DNA of 64,000 nucleotides from Centroberyx gerrardi (taxonomy: Eukaryota; Chordata; Actinopteri; Beryciformes; Berycidae). Below are positions 32,897 through 46,656 of the stretch, piece after piece. How positions within the stretch are numbered: position 1 is the first letter of the stretch; each line of letters opens with the position of its first letter. The translations under genes and the position numbers were made by a program. The notes below the pieces were generated by a model, which had not been told where the DNA came from, searched no databases, and saw nothing but the letters and a program-made list of their open reading frames with translations. The DNA lies in the NCBI RefSeq assembly GCF_048128805.1, contig NC_136017.1, forward strand, positions 7,765,807 through 7,829,806, read 5' to 3'.

Positions 32897-35800
32897 CTGA
32901 AGGATCATGAACAAGCCTCACATGAAGATTAAAGGCAATGGAACGGCTTGCCTGACGGAAAAATATGGGTCAGATTTTGATTCACTTCTTTAAAAACATT
33001 TTTCCAGACCTGAACATGTTTGTTTGTTTTGGGGTTTTTTTTAACATTTTTTTTTTTATTGTTTACCTTATTGATCTTTATTTATTATCCTTTAATTGCC
33101 AGTATAACATTTAGTAATTCTGTTTATAATTTTTATTGTTTCTTAAATACTACTAGTAGTACTTCTACTACTAGTACTACTACTACTACTACTACTAATA
33201 AGAATAATAATACAAATAAATCATTATTATTGTTATTTTATATTAGGAAACCCATTAATGATACAATTCATTGGTGTCCCTTGAAAATGAAAGTGGGAAA
33301 AAATATATCAAAACATGCAATCCATGATCAACTGTAGCCCAAATTAAGAAGGTCCACTGTGTGTTTTCTTTTTCATTCTGACCACACGTTTGCATATTTT
33401 GAAAGAACATTTCCTGTTTTCCTGCAGAAGTGGACCTGTCAGGTGTTGTGGAAGCTCCTCCCCTTCCCCTTTAAAAGAGGAAGGAAATGGCTGACACTTT
33501 GTTGACACCCCCCCCCCCCCAACCTGAGAGAACCACAGTGTAGACACTTGTTTTGGTACTTGACGTTCCGGATTAATAGGCACACCTGTTCTTCATTATT
33601 CATCACCAAAAAGAAAGAAAAGGAGCAACTAACCTGTGTGACGTACTTTGACAAAGACAATATGTCGAAAGGCATGCGCTTTTAACAATAAAGAAAGCTG
33701 TTTTAAGAGTAAATAAGTTGCAGTCTGTTTGGGAGTTGCTGTCCTCACTGAGAGAGAATTTTCTTCATGTTATTGAGACTCTTTGAGAAGAAGAAGGGAC
33801 GTTTTGTTGCGCCGGCACAATACTAGAAGTTTAGTGTTCAAGTCTCCCTGTTCCACTTCCATCACCCAAACATTTTGCTTTACTTGATTTGATTTACTAA
33901 AAGGTGCCTGTGTGAGTAAATCAAAGACCATGTTCGCCAAAAAAAACACTATTTTTGGTGCGGAGGGGGAAACAATTATGAGAAACACTGGCATTACAGG
34001 ATGAGAAATAAGACCATTAATAACTGAATTTGAGACATTTTAATACTTTTTATGACCTTAAGTTTCTTTTTAAGGACCCGCGTGAACCCTGTTGTTATTA
34101 ATCGAGCCATTTTTTCCCCTTAAAACACTGATTCATTGACAAACTGAAGAGACATCTGTGCTTTTGTATTTATTTGTGCGGTTGGAAAAGGCCAACCTGG
34201 TGCCCCGTCCTGGCTGGGGTCCTGGCCCGGCACCACCACAACTATCAAGCTGGTAAATGTTGTTAGAAATTTAAGCTCTGCCAGCAATTGGAGTTAATGT
34301 TTTATACAGTACAGTGCAGTACGGCTGCCAGAGAAGCATATGTGATCCTCGCTCCACTTTCTAAGCAGGCCAGCTGTCCTCCAAATGTGGGTCACATACA
34401 TTAGACCACCATACAGACAGATAGGCTGATATGCAATCACAGGAGAGTGTTACTCCACTGTAATACCTGCATGATGGAGGATTTTCATGTGGAGATTCAA
34501 TCAAGTTCTAAATCATCTAAATGTTTTTTTTACCTCTTCTTGTATAGAATATCACATATAATCCAACCTGGACGGACACAAAAATGTAATTTTGTTTATA
34601 TCAGGACTCAGGAAAGAATTACACACATTTCACTCAAAATACGCAAGGGATATATGACTATATTTTTTTTACATTTTACACATGAAAATGTGTTTTTGCT
34701 GTTTCCTTTGAAAGATTTTCCCTTAACTCCTATAACCACCTTTTTGCAAGCAATTTTAAAGATAGCTTCATTAGCATAAAGGCATTGCTTTTTGTATTTA
34801 GCTGATGACACACAAAGTAAACTGCTGTGTCGAGGCTGACAATCTACTCAGTAATGGTGTTGTTTGTTTATGGTAATTATACTAATGTGTGAAAATTAAT
34901 CTCATAATGATTTGTTGATGTTAAAGGGAAAATCCATCCTAAAACACGAACTAAAACAGCTAGTGGCGATGTACCTTGCATTTCTGCGTCTATTTTTGTT
35001 GTTTGGTATTTTTCTCATTCCTGTGGATAACTGGCTAAATGTAGACAACGTGACGTCATGTTAAGATATTTGCAGCATAGGTACAATGGAGTTTGATAGC
35101 AGAAAATGTTTCAGCGATCTAAAACATCAGCGGTAAACGTCAGGTTTTGGTGTCAGTCCCTCAGAATCAAAGAGCGAGGGCCTCTTTCTAGAGCCGCCAT
35201 TTTGCACCAAGAGACGTTCAACAATCACACAGGGAGAAATCCATCGTAGAAGAAGAAGAGAGACCGATTTCTCCACCGACAGCAGCCTCAATAGACCAGA
35301 ATGCAATGCAGCCAGAAGACATGCCGCATTTTGAGTAAGGGGAAATGTAAGAAATCGCTAAATGAAGTAGAATTAGACGAGGCAGATTGAGGGAAAGTGG
35401 ACGTAACAAAAAAGTAAATCACAAATAGATAACAAATGTATCTTTTTCCTGTAAAATGCTGCATGTAGCTCCTGTAACTACTGCAGCATGCTGGTGAGCC
35501 GAGGCGGAGCCGCGTACCGTACTGCCGGACGTCCACACAGAGCTCGGACAAGGTGAGGTTGGCCAAGGGAGACCTCATGGCGGCGCAGGTGTTCCACATG
35601 TTGAAGAAGAGGAAGACGGGGATCGCCGTGAAGCCGAAGATGCCGAGGAAGGCCAAGGCCAAGATGTAGGTCAGGAACATGAACTGGAGGAGAGGGGAGG
35701 GGAGGAGGAAAGGAGGAAAGGGAAGGAGAAATGAGGAGGGACAGCTTTAAATTCCCATGAATACTAAAATCAGCGGCAGAAAATGAGAGATTATGTATTT

Positions 35801-36601
35801 TCTCATCACGATTCTCGCCCCAAAATGTTGCATTGCGTCTCCAAAAAATAGGTTAACATTATTCCTTAAGGACCTCCGCCCACCACATACACACACACAC
35901 ACACACACACATAGATACCATATTTAAACTAATGTTACTGGACATCTGCAGTAATTAGCGTAATCAGGCTAGAAAGGACAAACTGTGCCAGAGTTCCCCT
36001 CAAGGGCTCAACTGGGCTTTTCTGCTTTTCTGTGTGTGTGTGTGTGCACCAGTGTATGCGTATGTCTATTTTTCTTATATGTGTGTACAATGCATAGATA
36101 TGCAGAGGTGTGTGAACACTTTGATGTGGTGTGTGTGTGTGATGGTGTGTGTACACTCGAAAGACCGACACTGCACTATGACCCTTATCCCGGCTTGTGC
36201 ACACAGCCTGAAGCCTTTTTTTTGCCTTTACTCTTTACTCTATTCATATTTTCAAGCCTTTAGAGACTTATGCTAGCCCACACACTGGAAAATAATATCC
36301 ATCGAAGTCATTTCATCCCACACAGAGTCTTAAAGTCCTATTTTTCTTAAACCAAGTGAAAGAAATCTGCCAACGGGGAGATAATTTCATTTGTTTCCAA
36401 TAGAAATCAACTTGTTTCATGAATTTTCTTTAATCTTTTTCCTGATCCTGGAAGAGTGAAGTGCCTTTAACCTGCTTTATTTAACGATATTGACATTTTG
36501 TTCCTAGAAAATCCCTGAAACAAGCGAACAAGTGGAGGCTAAATGGCTTGTTCAAATGCAGTGTAACTGGGGCAACGGGCTGATGTGCAGTGATAATCGA
36601 C

Positions 36602-36632
<31 letters not shown>

Positions 36633-36804
36633 GTGTTGACATACGAAGGCGGTGATGCAGCGTCCGCAGACGGTGGTCTTGAAGTCGCTCTGCAGCTCCT
36701 TCTTGACGGCGCTGGTGGTGTAGAAGCCCTCGGCCAGCAGAACGATGGCGTAGACGAAGAAGAAGGAGGCGATGCCGTAGATGATGTACTGGAGGATCTG
36801 AATC

Positions 36805-36840
<36 letters not shown>

Positions 36841-39800
36841 AGACACAGAGAAAGACACATACACAGATACAGATAGACACACACATGCACACACACACAC
36901 AAAAAGGAAGAGACAATATTTCAGCAAGATTGAACCTTAAACAAGTGTTAACACAAAACACAAATATTTGAAACAAATGTGTATTTATGTGTATGTGTAT
37001 TTAACGTTTTTCAGCTTGACCACAATGCATTTATGAGCTTATCCAAAGGATTTTTGAAAGGGTTTCTTTAGCCCAAAGGTTGTAGAAATATCTCATCTTA
37101 TAGCGGAACATGTGATCCTCCCTCATTTGAATTTACAACATGAAAATCCCCATAAATTAGAGTTACAAGGTTTTCACCCGAGGGCAGCAATGCGCCATTT
37201 AAAACTACAAGAGGCAACTCTGCACGGTGTCAGCTCCAAATGGCAGTGAGAAGAATCTGAACTTCGATACCCAGAAATCCTGTAATGTGAGATGTGAGGT
37301 CAGTAAACGTCACACGGCTCGCTCATGTTTAACAACCCAGCCGCTCTGTGATGTTTTATACCAAAGATACCAAAGAGACGAGAGAGGAAAATATCTAACA
37401 TTGGTGAGTCCAGCTTTCTCTCAGTGCTGTTTAGGAGACAGTTTGGATTTCACTCTAAAAATTAGATTTGTCACTTACTGTAGACAGAGAAGTGTCCATA
37501 ATTTGAGCAAACAGCATCTCAATTAGTGGAGATGGGACGCTCTCCTCTATTGCGGCCCCACTTTGTGATTTAGGCTGATAAAACAGGTGTATTTTTACAG
37601 AAAATCTCGCCAAGTGTGGCTTTAACAAATTATATTTGGTGGATGCTTTTATTCAAAACATCTTACACTTCAACTGCATATATTTCTAAGACAGGCCGTC
37701 CCAGCAGGAGTCGAACAAACCCCCTCCACCCTGACTTACACCATGGTGAGGGTGGCGTGGTCGCTGGTCACCCTGGAGAAGTGGTTCTCCAGCATGGTCA
37801 GGGTGCCGGTCAGCGCTACGTGGCCGCACCCGCAGAACAGAGCCACGCCCGAGAAGCACAGGATGGTGGCCACCAGGGAGGCGTAGGGCACCCCGCCCAG
37901 ACACTTGATGCAGCACTCAAAGCATCCTGCAGGGGGAGGCAGAGAGAGGGGAATTAACCACAAGGCTTCTGTTGTCTTCCTTTGCTTTCATTTGAGCTGC
38001 GGTGGCCCTCCGCAGCTGGAAAAATAAGAATACAATGGAAATGCATCAGCTGGCCTTATTGCTCAGCCAGTTGGAGCACAAGTGTATCTGTGTCATGACA
38101 GCACTAAGAAGCTGAGAGAAGTAAATCATGAACGCTCGCTCCTTATGCAGTGCAGATTTGAAAGCGCATGATTGGTGTAAAACTGTTTGCAAACCAGTCT
38201 TATGTTTTTAAATGAGCAGGAGGAAGGTGGACTGAAGAGAGAGATGATGCTGGATAAAAAGGTTCCGATATGAAAAATTCACAATATGATTATCTTGACC
38301 AAAATTATCTCGATATACGATATTATCTCGATAATTGAAAAGATGAAAACTTTAAAAACGATACTGTAATACGCTCCAGTTACTTAAAAACTAATTTATC
38401 ATACCAATCACAAGACATTTGACTATTTTCTTAAAAAACAACATGATAAAATGCTGGTTTAGCTTATAGAAACTGTAAGGACAGTTTTAACAACACAAAT
38501 AAAAACCCAAATAACAGCATCTAAAATTAATAAAGTCTCAAATAAAGTGCTACTGACCTAGATCAACTTTAACTCAGTCAGTAACATGAATATAACAAAG
38601 ATGACAGACGGGAGCCAGTTATCACGGCGGTGTCATAACCGTTATTGTTTATTACCGCGATATATAGTAACACCGGTTATGTCCCATCCCTACAGTGCGT
38701 ACAACAGGCTTTCCCCCCCCTTTTTCTGTTTCGTTAAATGTGTTCAAAAACCTACGTGGAAGTTCAAACCGGTAAGCGGAATTAAGAAGCCGCCCGGTGG
38801 GACCTTCACCGCCGTGCTCGTCCCTCAGAGTCTACAAGAGAGGAACAACACTTCTCCCTGTCAGCCGTGTCAACCATCTAATCAGAGAAGCTCTCCCAGT
38901 TAGTGCGCGCACTCTTTGAGCCTCTGCCGGGAGTGCTGAATATTACATGTGAGCCGCTCACATCCAAACCATCTCCTCTAAGAAGACTTGTCCCTCCCTC
39001 CCTCCCTTCCTCCCTCTGCCTCCCTTTTGTCTTTAAAGAAACATTTGAAAACTTTTTTTTTTTTTCTTTCACCAGATTGCATGAATAACCCATGATCTAA
39101 TTGTAAATAAATTATTTCAAAATAGATGACTTGAGCCGTTTTCTAGGGCACGGGGAGAAGTGACATGCAAGTGGCGCTTGTTAGGAGTCGAACCCCGCCA
39201 GATACTTCTTCTTCTTCTCTGGTTTTAATCAGACAGGTAGAAAATGAGAATAAGCCGGACTTGTGCTACTCATGGTACTGCTGCCCTGCATAATTTAGCA
39301 TGGGTTTCAATACAATTTAAAAAATCTGTATTGAAAGAGGAATATGACATGATAATTGCAAGAGAGACTAAAGAAGAAGAGGCTAAAATTGACCTAATTT
39401 TCATTTTTTCCATCTTTCTACAGCGTCTCTCTCTCGTTTTTTCACAAAGTGACTCCAGAATGATGATGAACGATCAAAATTTGTCCCTTGTGTTCGAGCA
39501 ATTTCTACCGAACGACGATGATGAATTCTGAAATTCTGTTTTCCATTAACTGTGGCGGCGCGTGAAGCTTCCCAGTGAGTCATGAGCTCGGCCTGTGTGT
39601 GTGATACAGGTACGGGAAATGGGTTTTTTTTTTTTTTTTTTGCTTTGTGTGTTGGCGATGCGCGCTGGATGGATCCTCCCAAACAGGCAGGCAGCTCCCA
39701 TCACAGTCAAGAGGATAAAAGGAATGAAAAGGAGGGAAAAAAAAAAAACACATTATATCTAGCGCAAGAGTTGCATCTTATATAACGGGCGTTAAAAATA

Positions 39801-40308
39801 GCTCCTCCGGCAAAGCAGGAAGTTACTCTGAAAAAAAAGAAAAAAAAAAAAAGAATTGAACTGTCTTGTGTGTGCCACTTTGCTGTTTCCATGACAACCT
39901 GCTCCAATTGGCAACTCTGAAGCATCATTATTTCACGTTCAGACGTTTTTTGAATGTAAATGCCCTTTATTTGATTAGTAAAGCCTTGAAAAAAAATATG
40001 GATTGACCACAACACATATCCTGCAAATTCTCCCTCTGCGTGCGCGGTTCTGCAGAACTTTAGATTGATACTAGCTGTTAAGATTACACACACATGGTGC
40101 CAGTAAAGGTGCTGTGTGATATATATGTGGCGAAGGATCCTGTGATACATGAGAGATTCACTCGAACCTGGTGAGAAATCACACAGGCAGGAGCTGAGAC
40201 CCCATGTCAGTTTGCATCAAGCTCAAACTAAATCAATAGCTTCTGACAGCCGATGAGACACTGAGAGATCTAAGTGATATCCGTCCAGATAAACCATCTC
40301 AGCTTACA

Positions 40309-40343
<35 letters not shown>

Positions 40344-42635
40344 TACTGGGCTTTCCCAAGCTTGGTTTGGGAGACACCATGAAAACAGGGTCATCAGACA
40401 AAAATCCTTACCGCAATAACAATGCAATTTACCGCAATTTGTTATTTTTGAAAAGAAAAACTACTTCCAGTCTTTTTTCTGAATTGCACAAAAGCCGCTG
40501 TGCAAGCCAGGCACAGCTGACACTGACCGGCTTAAAAGAACAGATTGATTTCTGCCCCCTGAGGGGTGAAGCATCACTGGTGCACTTGGTAAGATATCGT
40601 CGCTGTCGGGTGAAAACCTCGTAACTCCAATTTTGGTGACTTTAAGTTCAACTGAAGGACTACATGCTCCTCTATAGGCTGAGAAAATTCTACAACTCTT
40701 GGGTTTTTGAAGCCTTTTCAAAACCAAGTAGATAAATTAAAAAAATGCCTGGTGGTCAAGCGAAAGACAAGGCTGCTTTTCTTAGTTCCTGAAAAGTTGA
40801 TGAGGTTTTCACCCGACAACAGCAATATGTTATCTGCACGCTCTGAAGGAATACCATTTTCTTGTATTTTAAAGGCCTTTTTTATTTTCTGACCCCTGAA
40901 CTCCTTGCACACACTTGAGCGAATCAAAGCCGAGAGCTGAATCTAAGATGCAACTGTTCCCCTCCTAAGTGTGCTGCTGCTGATGAAGACTCATTCGTTG
41001 CGTAACGGAGCGGAGGCCCGTTGCATAATAGATCCAAATCCTATTAATGTTAATGAAGGAGCGAGGCTGGGGAGAGGTGGAGCTGATAAGGCCCTGAGCC
41101 CAGAAACAGGCCAGGCCACCGGGGGCTGAAATGGACTCACCGGTCGATTTGTGACAACCGGAGGGCTGGTAGGAGCCTCAGTGACACTCTATCCTGTGAA
41201 ACAAGGTCCAAGGTCCATGTCATTTAGTATTTTAGTCTTGAAAGTGAATAAAATCTACCAAGCGGGTGTGATAATCCCACTTGTTTCCAATGCAAATCAA
41301 GAATTTCCTGATCCAAGTGACGTTATCTTGATACCAGCGGAGTGTATGTGTGCCTCATTTCAAGGTATTCATAGTATTCCCATGATGTCACATGCATTGC
41401 CCCTACCAATATGCTGCTTTAGCATACACACAGCTCATTGGCTGCAGCTGCCATTTGATTACAATCACCTGTTATTTTCAAGACGTGTGGTGGTGGAACA
41501 GAATACTTTGAATCGTCACTTGTTTCAAGAAAATCCTTGAAACGGCACTAGAAACAAGCGAAATTACCGGATTTTGTTCACTTGTTTTAAGAAAAACTGG
41601 ATTTTTGAGATAAAATCCAAGCTTAAATGACTTGTTAAGACAGATATTTATTTGCAGTGCACTCTGTCCTCTGCCTGGCCCCAGCTTCATGGGTGAATTC
41701 ACAGGTCCCTCCCTGGTTTTAAACAGTGAAAAGGCCCCTCATCCGGTCTGCCCGCGGCTACGCCTGCTGACTGTTTGTCAGCCGCAGTTTAAAAGTGCGC
41801 TAATGGGAAACAGACAGGCTGGAGCGGTCAGCCCCGGCCAGCCCTAATGGAAATCAATGGGCTATTCATTAGAGCAGAATTTAGGTGACACAGTGAGGCT
41901 GGCCCATCGCTCTCACTTCACCTCGCTCTGTCTCGCTACCTCCGTCTCTCTCTCCGTCTCTCTCTCTCTCCCTCAGGTGAAATATGACTGCAAGGCCACA
42001 ATAAACTTACAGTGAGACAGCCGGGGTTCATCGGCGCGACCCTGGGCAGTATGTCACGCTCTCGTTATGATGCTGTATCATGTTACACACTCAGACCCAA
42101 GAGCCAATAGGTTATGACACTGTTTCTCAACCCAGATCCAGGGATTGTGTGGGACGTTCATGTGCATTAGTTCTAATATAATCTCTTATTTTGTATTTTT
42201 TAGGCTGTGTGGTGAAGGTGGCAATGCCGCTGCTTGCCAATATCCAAGAACGAAACGTTTGGGAAATGTTGTTTTATAGCGGCTTAGGTGAGCAGCTGAA
42301 AAGCCAACGATTTGATAGATGAGGGCTGCAATTAAGGATTAACTTCCCCTGCTGTTAAAGCCTATTCTCCTAACAAAAAAAGATATGTGATTGGAGCAGA
42401 ATCGGAGAATGTTCCCCTGCTTAAATGAGGATTTCAGCTGGCGGCCGTGGGTGACAATCAAGCAGCGATGGTGGGAGAGAATCATAATAGATTCCTGCTC
42501 TTTTTGTTTTCTCTCTTTTCTGCCAGCGAAAAACGGCAAGAGTTTTCCTGACGGCGAACTCACCAGACACTTCCAGCACAGCGGTTCAGCTGTCAAGATA
42601 CTCAGCCCACCGCTTTGTGATGCCAGGCCAGGAAA

Positions 42636-42676
<41 letters not shown>

Positions 42677-43199
42677 TGGAGGGATAAAGACAAAGAGCGA
42701 GACAATGTGAGGGAGGGAAATGAAAAAGACAGGGAGAGATGAAGACATGGAATTAGAAAGAGAGGAAGAGACAGGGTGGAGAGAGAGAGAGATGAATGTG
42801 AAATGAGAGGAGAGAGAGAGAGAGGGATGAAGACGGAGCGTGAAAGAAGACAAGACAATATGAGGGAGGGAAAGAAAAAGACAGAGGCATTTGAAAAGAG
42901 ATGAAGAGAACAGGTGAGGGAGAGAAATGGAAAGAGAGAGAGAGATGAAGACAAGGAACAAGAAAGAGAGGGAGAGATAGAGCGAGGGTGAAGAGAAAAG
43001 AGTGATGAAGATTGGGAATTAGATGAAGAGAAAGACACAGAGGGATGGAGGGAATGAGAGACAGAGAGCGAGGGAGGACAGGAAAAAGCGAGAGAGGGAT
43101 GAAGACGGAGGAGATGGAGGACAGAAAGAGACAGGAGGATGGAGGAAAGGGAAGAGAGAGATGAAAATGAAATGAGAGAGAAAGAAAGGGCAAGAGTAG

Positions 43200-43246
<47 letters not shown>

Positions 43247-45598
43247 GATAAAATCAGGAAACAAGGATGAAAGGGCAAGAAAATGTGAGCGAGGGAATGG
43301 AAAGACGGAGATGAAGATGCAATTAGAAAGAAAGAAAGAGACTGGGAGAGGGAGAGAATGAGAGAGAGAGAGCGAGAGAGGTAGAGGTGAACGGAGGGGA
43401 AGACAGAGAGAGAGAGACATCGAATGATAGACAGAGAGCAGAGAAACAAAAGGGAGCAAGAGAGAGAAGAAGAAGAAGAAGAAAGAGGCAGAGCGAGCAA
43501 AGAAGAAGAAGAAGAAGAAGAAGAGAGTGTGTAAGCGAAAAGCAGTTCTTGGCCCCGGGGCCGGCAAATAGCAGTTGCCATGGCAACGTGTTACCCACGA
43601 CCCAGTTCAGTGGTAGCGTAGTCCTTCGCAGCCGCTTCGCTCTTCTCACACACACACACACACACATTTCACTCTTCACACACATTCACACACACACACA
43701 TACACAAAAGTAGAGTGATGTAACCTCAATCAAAACCCAAAGGTTTCTAAACGGTGGCAGTCGACCCCGACCAAACCAATAAACACGCTATGTGGTCTAA
43801 AAGCATTTGAAGCAACGACAACAAAAGGTTTTCAATGGTATTTCTGAATGTAAAAAATTGGTTTTCAATGGTATTTCTGAATGTAAAAAATCGGTTTTCA
43901 ATGGTATTTCTGAATGTAAAAAATTGGTTTTCAATGGTATTTCTGAATGTAAAAAATAGGTTTTCAATGTTATTTCTGAAGGTAAAAAAACAGGTTGTAG
44001 TAGGTGATGCGAGTAGCTCTATCCATATTCTTCGCTAAGGTGATCCGTTTTGTTTTTTATACAACTGGGTCAAAAAGAAATTCTACTGTTTGACATGAGC
44101 GAGAGAGAGAGAGAGTAAAAGATAGATGGGGAAGAGCGAGAGAAGAAGAGAGAGAGAGGCAGAGGGAGAACGAGATGGAGAGAGAGAGAGAGAGAGAAAT
44201 AGAAATAGAGAGAGACTGAGACCTGTGCTTTTTTTTTTTTTTTGGCTGAAATCTTTTTTACTCTACTTGATACATTTCCAAGGGGATTTTGTGACTCACG
44301 CTGACATTATGCAACGTTACACGGCATCGACAGTCCTGGCAGTTAATGATTTGTCAGAAACTGTACAGCCAAATAGCACGAGATGATTATCCCCAAACTC
44401 ACTACACACACTGCACATCTGGGAACTAATTACACATCTTTGTTAAAGGATAATATCTGTGTTTTTATAAGTTTGTGCCAGTCGTCTAGGTCGCCCCTCT
44501 CCTTTCCATTCCTCCTGGTTTGTCTGCACACAGTCAGCGTAGTTGGAGATATCAGCGCTCGTTTTCCTACTGCAGAAGAAGACATCTGCTGCCGTTCATT
44601 CTTGTACAGAGTGAAAAACAACTTCCACAGAGCGAGAGAATCCATCACAGTAAACACAAAGCCTTCATTTGGTTTTGTTTCCATTTTATTTAGAGTGTTT
44701 TCATATTAATGTGCGCGTGATTTAGAGGCCTCTCATTGGACCAGAGAATATTTCAGGCTCTTTGATTGGATGTCATGATGTAAACATAGGATGTAGACAA
44801 AACTTTTTTTTACCAATCGCTGACATTGTTTGTGGTTATACTTTACGCTCTGCTCTGGAAGAAATGGAAGTCTCCTCCAGGAAATAATCCCTCAAAAACA
44901 TGTCGCCTCTAAAACTTTATTAGTCACATCCGTGCCTTTTTATTTGGGGTGTCTTCATTAGCCGGGACAGCAGTTAATGTCAAGCTAGGTTTGACATTGT
45001 AAAGTTCTCCTTTAATAGCAATTATTACTTGTCATCTGTTGATGTCTATATTACCTGATACACCGTATTGCTTTGGTACCATCGATTTCTGTCCTGTCAT
45101 GCCTATAAAACAGATTTAAATATAACTGAGAGAAGAAGAGTGATAAAGAGCATTACATCGACTCTCCTGTCAGTTAATGATTTGCCATAAACTGTACAAG
45201 CCAGTGGCACAGTGTGATTATCCCCGACTGTTACTACGCTCAGTGCATCTGCCGAGGAATAACAGCGATAATAAAGCTTTGTGAATATTTCAACGGCCGG
45301 TCTGGTCCCTGCCCGGGGCGGTACTCCAATTTAGAAGCGCCGTATTCATTATGGGGCAATTTCCTCACAGTGCATTATGGGTAGATTCCCAGAAGAGCTG
45401 TGGCGGACCTACAAGGGAAAGAGAGCGAGCGAGAGAGAGAGAGAGAGAGAGAGCGAGAAAGAGGCAAGGTGTGGGAAAGAGAAAGAGAGGGAGAGAGGCG
45501 GTGTATCTCCTGATGAACTAATTCAAATGGCCGCCGCCTTCTTTAGATGAGTTGCAGATGAAAAAGAAGCCCCATCTGTTTGACAGGAGCAGACCACA

Positions 45599-45631
<33 letters not shown>

Positions 45632-46620
45632 TGAGCTGCTGTTGAGTGAAAACATTCTGACTCTAACTTCAGTGATTTTCCTGTTTTCACTTCAGCTGAA
45701 GGATTACATGCTCCTCTATGGGTTGGGAAAATTCTCCCACCTTTTGACCTTTTGAAACCTTTTTCAAAACCCCATTGGATAATATCAGAAATGCACTGAA
45801 ATCAAGCTAAAAACAAGGCTGCTCTTCTTAGTCCCTGAACACACGAGAACGTAAACACAGGAATACACTGTTTTTTCCCCTGTTGCGGCGCTTGATGCAC
45901 GATCAAGAGTATCAAAAGTATTTTCCACACCAGAGGAAAATACTTTTGAACACGCATTTCGTTTCATTTCAAATCATTTTCAACTCCGCTCCTTCGCTCG
46001 TCTCCCCTCCTCAGACGGAAACAGTCATCTGAAAAACAACACATTATCGGGGGCCGAAACGCTTTCAATAATCGGCTTGCTCGCGGTGTCGATCAAGACC
46101 CGACAATATGCTCCACGCCAGGTAAGAGGATCACGCCAGCGGCCATCACCGCTCCCAACCAGAAACCCTTTTTTTTTTTTTTTCCCACGGTACATAACTG
46201 ACCCTAATCTTCTGTTTGTGAGAAACCCTTGGCTGGCTGTGCAGCTTTATGAAGGCCGGGGGGGCCACAAGGTCAGCATCTGCCCGGGCGTAATTGAGCG
46301 TTATGAAATGAACGGCTCTCAAATCCCGTTCTCTGCTGGGTGATCAATACTTTCATCCCACTGATCTGCAGGAGTTCAGGCTCGCTCCCTCCTGCTGTTC
46401 CCCCACCCATCCTCCACCCTGATCTCTCTCTCTCTCTCTCTCTCTCTCTGTGGCCAATCTGGGCTAAACTCTGAAAGCTGGGCAACGGACTCAACTCCCA
46501 AGACACACACATACACTAACACACACTCATACATATTGAATGTACAAAGAAATTACACACAATTAAATATACGGAAGCACAGATGGATCGTACACTAGAG
46601 GGGATGCTTGTGTACAAAAT

Positions 46621-46656
<36 letters not shown>

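Noticed and set aside
42586..43685. 331-codon Ser/Leu-rich frame on the minus strand
   Set aside because: Product of the GA-rich tract in GPM6B intron 1; no family similarity and several overlapping frames are equally open.
43831..44038. 67-residue MVFLNVKN repeat protein
   Set aside because: The frame is explained by the 33-bp minisatellite period.
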